Positions 58,693 to 64,000 of a DNA stretch of 64,000 nucleotides are shown here, in pieces. Source of the DNA: Holophagales bacterium. Its GTDB lineage: Bacteria; Acidobacteriota; Thermoanaerobaculia; UBA5066. The stretch lies in NCBI GenBank assembly GCA_016716705.1, contig JADJVF010000005.1, forward strand, positions 1 to 64,000, written 5' to 3'. The translations under genes and the position numbers were made by a program. Under the pieces are notes generated by a model that was given only the letters and a program-made list of their open reading frames with translations, had not been told where the DNA came from and made no database searches. Every line of letters begins with the position of its first letter. The stretch's first letter is position 1.

Positions 58693-59118
58693 ATGAGCAG
58701 CGCGGCACCGCCCCCGATCATCCCCGGAGACGGCTCCCTCGGGCCTCTCGGGACGAAGGATCCCGAGTCGCGCGGCTGCATGAAGTGGGGCCTCGTCGGC
58801 TGCGCGGTCCTCTCGCTCGTCGCCATCGCCGGGATGGTCCTGTTCCTTCGCCGGGCGCCCCAGCTGATGGAGTCCCTCCTCGGGGCGACGGAGGCGCAGG
58901 TCGTCTCCGCGATCGCCCCGGAGGTGCCGGCGGCGGACCGGGACGCGTTTCGCAGGGAGTACGCCGCGTTCGTCGCCGCAGCCAAGGCGGGGAAAGCGAA
59001 ACCGGAGGGGATTCACTCGGTCCAGAAGAAGATCGTCGAGGCCCTGCAGGACAACCGCGTGAACGCGGAGGAGCTCCGCGCCATCACCGACGCCCTCCGC
59101 GCGATGCCGAAGACGTGA
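58693..59118 (+). CDS. small single-pass membrane protein, unknown
   Basis: 141 residues. A Pro/Gly-rich cytosolic start, one helix (LVGCAVLSLVAIAGMVLFL) and a charged helical domain (REYAAFVAAAKAGKAKPEGI; VNAEELRAITDALRAMP). I do not recognise the family. ATG at 58693 with GGGAGGAGAG ahead. Its TGA overlaps the uvrB GTG (GTGA), so it is co-translated with uvrB. Confidence 0.65.
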   Translation: MSSAAPPPIIPGDGSLGPLGTKDPESRGCMKWGLVGCAVLSLVAIAGMVLFLRRAPQLMESLLGATEAQVVSAIAPEVPAADRDAFRREYAAFVAAAKAGKAKPEGIHSVQKKIVEALQDNRVNAEELRAITDALRAMPKT

Positions 59119-61106
59119 GCCGGTTCGAGGTCATCTCCGACCTGACGCCGCAGGGAGACCAGCCCGCGGCGATCGAGGCGCTCGTCCGCGGCTTCCGCGA
59201 GGAGAAGGAGCACCAGGTCCTCCTCGGCGTCACCGGGTCGGGGAAGACGTTCACGATGGCCAAGGTCATCGAGGCGCTCGACCGGCCCGCGCTCGTCCTC
59301 TCGCACAACAAGACCCTCGCCGCCCAGCTCTACCAGGAGTTCAAGCGGTTCTTCCCGAGGAACCGGGTCGAGTACTTCGTCTCCTACTACGACTACTACC
59401 AGCCCGAGGCGTACGTCCCGCAGTCGGACACCTTCATCGAGAAGGAAACGCAGATCAACGAGGAGATCGACAAGCTCCGGATCGCGGCCACCGCCGCGCT
59501 CTTCGAGCGGCGCGACGTCATCATCGTCGCCTCGGTCTCGTGCATCTACGGCCTCGGGAGCCCCGAGTCGTTCGGGAAGATGTCGATCGAGCTGAAGACC
59601 GGGGCCCGCTACGGCCTGACGTGGTACCTCAAGCGCCTCGTCGAGGCGCAGTACGAGCGGTCGCACCTCGACCTGGACCGCGGGACGTTCCGCGTGAGGG
59701 GCGACGTCCTCGAGATCCATCCGTCGTACGAGGACACCGGGATCCGCGTCGAGTTCTTCGGCGACGAGATCGAGAAGGTCTCCCGCGTCGACCTCCTGAC
59801 GGGGAAGGTCCTCGAGCGGCTCGGGGAGTTCGCCCTCTACCCGAAGTCGCACTACGTCACTCCCCAGGAGGTCCGCGAGCGGGCGCTCGGGTCGATCGAG
59901 GCCGAGCTCGTCGTGAGGGTGGAGGAGCTGACGGCGCAGAAGAAGCTCCTGGAGGCCCAGCGCCTCGAGCAGCGGACGCGCTTCGACCTCGAGATGATCC
60001 GGGAGATCGGCTACTGCTCCGGCATCGAGAACTACTCCCGCCACCTTTCGGGCCGCGCTCCCGGAGAGCCGCCGCCGACGCTCCTCGACTACTTCCCGGC
60101 AGACTATCTGACCATCATCGACGAGAGCCACCAGACTCTCCCGCAGGTGCGGGCCATGTACCACGGCGACCGCTCCCGCAAGGAGACGCTCGTCGAGTAC
60201 GGCTTCCGTCTCCCCTCGGCTCTCGACAACCGGCCGCTGAAGTTCGAGGAGTGGCTCGAGCGCGTCGGGCAGAGGCTCTACGTCTCGGCGACCCCGGCCC
60301 CGTACGAGCTGGAGCAGGCGGGAGGCGAGGTCGTGGAGCAGGTCATCCGCCCGACGGGCCTCGTCGACCCCCGCGTGGAGGTGAAGCCCGTGAAGGGGCA
60401 GGTGGACGATCTCCTCGGCCGCGTCCGCGAGCGGGCGGCGAAGGGGGAGCGGACGCTCGTGTCGACGCTGACCAAGCGGATGGCCGAGGACCTGACGAAC
60501 TACTTCCTCGAGCTCGGCGTGCGGACCCGCTACCTCCATTCCGACGTCGAGACGCTGGAGCGGGTCCAGATCATCGGAGACCTGCGGCGGGGCGTCTTCG
60601 ACGCCCTCGTCGGCATCAACCTCCTGCGCGAGGGTCTCGACCTTCCCGAGGTCTCGCTCGTCGCCATCCTCGACGCCGACAAGGAGGGGTTCCTGCGGTC
60701 GGAGACCTCGCTCATCCAGACGGCGGGGCGGGCGGCGCGGAACCTCAACGGTCTCGTCGTCTTCTACGCCGACAAGGTCACCGACTCGATGCGCCGGGCG
60801 ATGGACGAGATGACGCGGCGGCGCACGACCCAGGAGGCGTACAACCTCGAGCACGGGATCGTCCCCGAGTCGATCGTCAAGGCGATCGACTCGCCGCTCC
60901 TCCGGATGTCGAACCTCGACTACGGCGGCGTCCCGGCCCTGCGCGGCGCGGGCAAGGACGCCCTCCGCGACGACCGGTCGATCGAGGAGGAGATCTCCTC
61001 GCTGACGAAGAGGATGAAGGAAGCCGCGCGGGAGCTGGAGTTCGAAACGGCCGCGCAGCTGCGCGACCGGATCCGCGAGCTCAGGGGGATGCAGGTCTTT
61101 CGGTAG
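59115..61106 (+). CDS. uvrB: excinuclease ABC subunit B
   Basis: 663 residues, full length. It is the damage-verifying helicase-like subunit of nucleotide excision repair. Walker A GVTGSGKTF (38-46), the beta-hairpin YYDYYQPEAYVPQSDTFIEK, DEIHRF-equivalent DESHQTLPQV, helicase motif LREGLDLPEVSLVAILDADK, QTAGRAARN, and the C-terminal UVR domain (ISSLTKRMKEAARELEFETA) that binds UvrC. GTG start at 59115 in overlap with the previous stop. Ends 12 bases from the convergent DUF5666 gene. Confidence 0.97.
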   Translation: MSRFEVISDLTPQGDQPAAIEALVRGFREEKEHQVLLGVTGSGKTFTMAKVIEALDRPALVLSHNKTLAAQLYQEFKRFFPRNRVEYFVSYYDYYQPEAYVPQSDTFIEKETQINEEIDKLRIAATAALFERRDVIIVASVSCIYGLGSPESFGKMSIELKTGARYGLTWYLKRLVEAQYERSHLDLDRGTFRVRGDVLEIHPSYEDTGIRVEFFGDEIEKVSRVDLLTGKVLERLGEFALYPKSHYVTPQEVRERALGSIEAELVVRVEELTAQKKLLEAQRLEQRTRFDLEMIREIGYCSGIENYSRHLSGRAPGEPPPTLLDYFPADYLTIIDESHQTLPQVRAMYHGDRSRKETLVEYGFRLPSALDNRPLKFEEWLERVGQRLYVSATPAPYELEQAGGEVVEQVIRPTGLVDPRVEVKPVKGQVDDLLGRVRERAAKGERTLVSTLTKRMAEDLTNYFLELGVRTRYLHSDVETLERVQIIGDLRRGVFDALVGINLLREGLDLPEVSLVAILDADKEGFLRSETSLIQTAGRAARNLNGLVVFYADKVTDSMRRAMDEMTRRRTTQEAYNLEHGIVPESIVKAIDSPLLRMSNLDYGGVPALRGAGKDALRDDRSIEEEISSLTKRMKEAARELEFETAAQLRDRIRELRGMQVFR

Positions 61107-61118
61107 CCGGGGGGATGT

Positions 61119-62126
61119 TCAGAGCTTGGCGATCCTCGAGGCCATGACGACACCGTCGCGGCCCCGGAACCCTTCGACGCGCACCCTGTCCCCGATTCCC
61201 GGCTCGCCTCGGACGGTCGTCATGGGCGAGACGAGCACCCTGGTCTCACCGACGAGCCAGGTTGCCGTACCCATCGGGCCTTCCGCCGCGATGCGAGCCA
61301 CGACCCCTTCGAAGGAGACCTCCGTCGCGACGGGAGGAGCGATCGGCGCCTTCGCGATGAGGAGCGCCAGGAGGGAGCCGTCCGGCAGCTGCCGGACGAG
61401 AACGTCGACCTCGTCGCGGACCTTCGGGTTCCCGACGACCTTCGTCTCGCCGTCCACTTTCACGACGGTCATCGTTCCGTCCCGAAGGCCGAGCGTCCAG
61501 GATTCGGTCCCGATCGATTCGACGAACCCGCGGAGGCGGGAGGTCGGCAGGGGACTCGGCGACAGCTTCATGACCCGGTTCGCGACGAGGGCTCCCGAGT
61601 CGGCCATCGCGGCGACGAGAACGAACTCTCCAGCCCGCACGTCCTCGAGACCGGCCTGCCCGGCGCCATCCCTGGGGCCGCCGAAAACGGTCCGGTCGGT
61701 CACCTTCGCGACGAAGCCGAGTATGGTCAGCGTTCGGGCGGCAGGGTCGACCGCATCGACCCTGCCGGTCAGCGTCACGTCGAACTTCTGGGCGAGGACG
61801 ACGATGCTCCTGGCTTTCGGCATCGTGGCCGCAGGCTCTACGAAGGCGACGAGTCGCTGTCCGATCTCGAGGTCGGCCGTCGTTCCGGAAGTTCCGTTCG
61901 AGAACCGGACCGTCGCGCCGGTCGCGTCGAAGGACACGAGACCGTCCAGGAGCGTGACGATCGGTCCGCCGTCGACGAACGGGATGTTGATGGAAGTGAT
62001 GGTCCCCTCGATCGCCGACGAGGGCGGGCCTTCGAGCGCCGGCGCCGTCCGGGCGTCGGCGGAGGCCGGGAGGGCCAGGAGGAGGAAGAGCGCGCCAGGG
62101 AGGAAGACGGGTCGGACGGACTTCAT
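61119..62126 (-). CDS. exported DUF5666-type repeat protein
   Basis: 335 residues with a signal peptide (FLPGALFLLLALPASADA). It has three to four copies of an OB-like beta-barrel unit: SAIEGTITSINIPFV; FDVTLTGRVDAVDPAARTLT; RLRGFVESIGTESWTLGLRD; and EVSFEGVVARIAAEGPMGTA. This matches the DUF5666 pattern found in many Acidobacteriota; the function is unknown. ATG at 62126 with GAGAGG upstream. Convergent with uvrB. Confidence 0.75.
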   Translation of the reverse strand: MKSVRPVFLPGALFLLLALPASADARTAPALEGPPSSAIEGTITSINIPFVDGGPIVTLLDGLVSFDATGATVRFSNGTSGTTADLEIGQRLVAFVEPAATMPKARSIVVLAQKFDVTLTGRVDAVDPAARTLTILGFVAKVTDRTVFGGPRDGAGQAGLEDVRAGEFVLVAAMADSGALVANRVMKLSPSPLPTSRLRGFVESIGTESWTLGLRDGTMTVVKVDGETKVVGNPKVRDEVDVLVRQLPDGSLLALLIAKAPIAPPVATEVSFEGVVARIAAEGPMGTATWLVGETRVLVSPMTTVRGEPGIGDRVRVEGFRGRDGVVMASRIAKL

Positions 62127-62233
62127 GGAATACCTCTCTTCACCGGGGAGCGACGGCACCGGTCCCGGACGCGTTCATTGTCTCCCTTGTGCAGTGTCAA
62201 TAGCGCGCGACGTCTCACGCGGTCCGGGCGCCC

Positions 62234-63154
62234 TCAGGCCGCCGGACCGTCAGCCCGGGAGGGCCAGATGGCGAAGGCGACACCGGCGAAGATGAGTATC
62301 GCGGCGCCGAAGAGGCGCGGAGAAGGCGTTTCGCCGAGGACGAGGTAGGCGAGCACCCCGGCGAAGAGGGGCTGGATGTAGATGAAGAACGCCGTCGTCG
62401 AGGCGCCCGTCCGGGCCAGGGCCCAGGCGTTCAGGGCGTAGGCGCCGACCGTGCCGAGGAGGACGACGCCCGCAGCGGCCGCGAGGCCCTCGCCCGAAAG
62501 CTCTGCCGGCCGGAGACGGACGAGGTCGGGGAGGGCGATGAGGACGATCGGGATCGCCCCGTAGCGGAACACCTGGGCGACGAAGGAGAGCGCGGAGCGG
62601 CGGGCGAGGACGTCCCGGGCGCGAACGAGGAAGAAGGCGTAGGCCGCCGAGTTGAGCGTCACGAGGAGGTCGCCGACGAGAGTCGTGCTCCCGAACGAGA
62701 GGCCGGCCGTGCCGAGGAGGAAGACGACCCCGCCGAACGCGATCGGCACGCCGAGGAGGCGCCGCGCGGAAGGTCTCTCGCGGCGCATGAGCAGCCCGAC
62801 GACGATGGTGAAGATCGGAACCGTCGCGACGAGGAGCGTCGCGTGAGTTGCCGTCGTCCGGTGCAGGCCCGAGATGAAGAGGACCTGGTTGGCGACGATG
62901 CCGAAGAGCGCCAGGAAGGCGATCTCCAGCCGGTCTCCGAGCGTCTGGCGCGGGGCAGGTCCGGCGAAGGCGCGGGCGGCGATGGAGAGGAGGAGGGCTC
63001 CGAAGACCCCGCGGACGGCCGCGAGCGTGAACGGCGTCAGCTCGCGCATCGCGACCTTCCCGAGGACGGGAAGCGTCCCGAAGAAGATCTGCACGAAGAG
63101 GAGCGCGACGTAGGGAGCGAGGCCCGCGTCGCGGGCCCGGGGCTCAACGGCCAA
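62234..63154 (-). CDS. EamA/DMT-family transporter
   Basis: 306 residues, ten helices in two EamA repeats (LFVQIFFGTLPVLGKVAMRE; LLVTLNSAAYAFFLVRARDV). Starts at a TTG (63154) that overlaps the ygfZ stop by 11 bases; the start is uncertain, since no ribosome site is seen. The second transporter of this family in the window, not closely similar to the first. Substrate unknown. Confidence 0.8.
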   Translation of the reverse strand: MAVEPRARDAGLAPYVALLFVQIFFGTLPVLGKVAMRELTPFTLAAVRGVFGALLLSIAARAFAGPAPRQTLGDRLEIAFLALFGIVANQVLFISGLHRTTATHATLLVATVPIFTIVVGLLMRRERPSARRLLGVPIAFGGVVFLLGTAGLSFGSTTLVGDLLVTLNSAAYAFFLVRARDVLARRSALSFVAQVFRYGAIPIVLIALPDLVRLRPAELSGEGLAAAAGVVLLGTVGAYALNAWALARTGASTTAFFIYIQPLFAGVLAYLVLGETPSPRLFGAAILIFAGVAFAIWPSRADGPAA

Positions 63155-64000
63155 GGGGAACCGCGGCGACGACGCCCTCGGCCGGTCCCGACACCGAGTC
63201 GACGACCAGCGTCGTTCCGGGCGCCTCGTGCTCGCGCCTCACGAAGGCGAGGGCAACCCGGTGGCCCCGGAGCGTCGAATCGACGGCGCTCGTCACCCGA
63301 CCGACCGTCTCGTCGCCCGCACGCACCGCGTCGCCGGGGGACGCGCCACTCCCGGCGGGGAGGAGCAGCGCGACGAGGTGCCGGTTCACGTGGCCGTAGG
63401 TCTTCAGCCGGGCGACGGTCTCCTGGCCGAGGTAGCACCCTTTCGCATACGAGATCGCCGTCCGCTCCAGCCACGCTTCGTTCGGGAGGACCGTCTCGTC
63501 CAGCTCGGCGCCCCAGCGGGCGATCCCTGCCTCGATGCGGCCGGCCTCGAGGACCTCGGGAGGCACGTGGTGCGCACCGTGGCTGGCGAGGACGTCGAGC
63601 AGGCGGGGCGATGCATCCGGCCGGGAGAGCAGGGCGAAGCCTTCTTCTCCTGCCCGCGACACGCGGACGATGCGAACGGGAATCCCCTCGATCTCGGTTG
63701 CCAGGTGCGAGAACGGCGCGGCGCCGGGCTCGGCGAATCCGGCCGCCGCAAGGACGTCCGGCGCAGCGGGGCCCTCCAGGTGGACGATGCCCGTCGACGC
63801 CGTCCGGTCCTCGAGCGTCGACCGGCTGAAGGGAACGTACCCGGCCAGGATCTGCGACGAGAGACATGGCGAGGGCCGGCTCGCAGTCGAGGAGGAACTC
63901 CTCCGCTGCCAACCGCAGGACGGTCAGATCCGCGCGCATCTTCCCCTTCGGTGTGAGGAGCGCGGCGTGTCCACCCGAGCCGGGCCGGAGGGCCTTCACG
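63144..64000 (-). CDS. ygfZ: YgfZ/GcvT-like folate-binding protein, cut by window edge (one frameshift)
   Basis: The 3' part of the gene; the start lies beyond the window. The C-terminal half has the family motif KGCYLGQE within SYAKGCYLGQETVARL, and the N-terminal part reads HAALLTPKGKMRADLTVLRL. YgfZ binds tetrahydrofolate and helps assemble or repair certain iron-sulfur enzymes. One extra base near 63857 shifts the frame; removing it gives SLSQILAGYVPFSRSTLEDR into the C-terminal half. The stop overlaps the start of the transporter gene. Confidence 0.85.

Overview
The window is about 64 kb of GC-rich bacterial chromosome, densely packed with genes. The best guess for the host is Acidobacteriota. 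The reasons are an Oar-like TonB receptor with an N-terminal carboxypeptidase-regulatory domain, a DUF6599 protein in an iron-sulfur operon, a DUF5666 protein, a stand-alone methylmalonyl-CoA mutase large subunit, and a TMTC-like membrane/TPR protein. This is inference from gene content; there is no rRNA in the window. I saw no insertion sequence, prophage, integrase, CRISPR array or toxin-antitoxin pair.

Layout. 1-4055 (minus): a cut-off ChaN-like protein, a 60-residue basic protein and a TonB-dependent receptor. 4616-9861 (minus): a four-gene redox operon (DUF6599, DUF362, NapH-like polyferredoxin, Tat-exported aldo/keto reductase). 9987-25496 (minus): a 15 kb envelope operon whose genes overlap by a few bases (beta-propeller, VIT/VWA protein, about 2,530-residue TPR protein, DUF2138 protein, DUF2300 protein), then a small Cys-rich protein. 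It resembles the Escherichia coli yfaA/yfaQ neighbourhood, but has no alpha-2-macroglobulin. 25576-30159 (minus): TMTC-like protein, PilT, tRNA nucleotidyltransferase. 30223-33952 (plus): gatC, gatA, N-acetylmuramoyl-L-alanine amidase. 34963-39570 (plus): a Gld-type ABC exporter operon. 39567-42586: a divergent pentapeptide-repeat/Ycf46-AAA pair. 42614-45894: LON-N protein, cytochrome c, ferredoxin, lipoyl synthase, pseudouridine-phosphate glycosidase. 46010-51210 (plus): mutase, TPR protein, lipoprotein, ispE. 51226-56111 (plus): tRNA-Gln, prs, rplY, pth, rpsF, rpsR, DUF2232, rplI. 56199-64000: PBP1A, a small membrane protein, uvrB, a DUF5666 protein, an EamA transporter and a cut-off ygfZ.

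Two patterns run through the window. First, eleven genes with no Shine-Dalgarno have a TANNNT hexamer 6-12 bases before the start codon, as expected for leaderless or very short-leader promoters. Genes with a purine-rich ribosome site have no such close hexamer. Second, ten or more single-base frameshifts sit inside conserved genes, including essential ones (ispE, PBP1A), often in G or C runs. I read these as consensus errors of the assembly rather than pseudogenes, so such genes are given below as full-length CDSs with the break marked.

The most interesting candidate system is the 10500-25496 operon. Its DUF2300 protein keeps all three penicillin-binding motifs (SLQK, SCN, KTGT) ahead of a SpoIID-like half, and it is co-translated with a VIT/VWA protein, a giant TPR scaffold and a periplasmic propeller.
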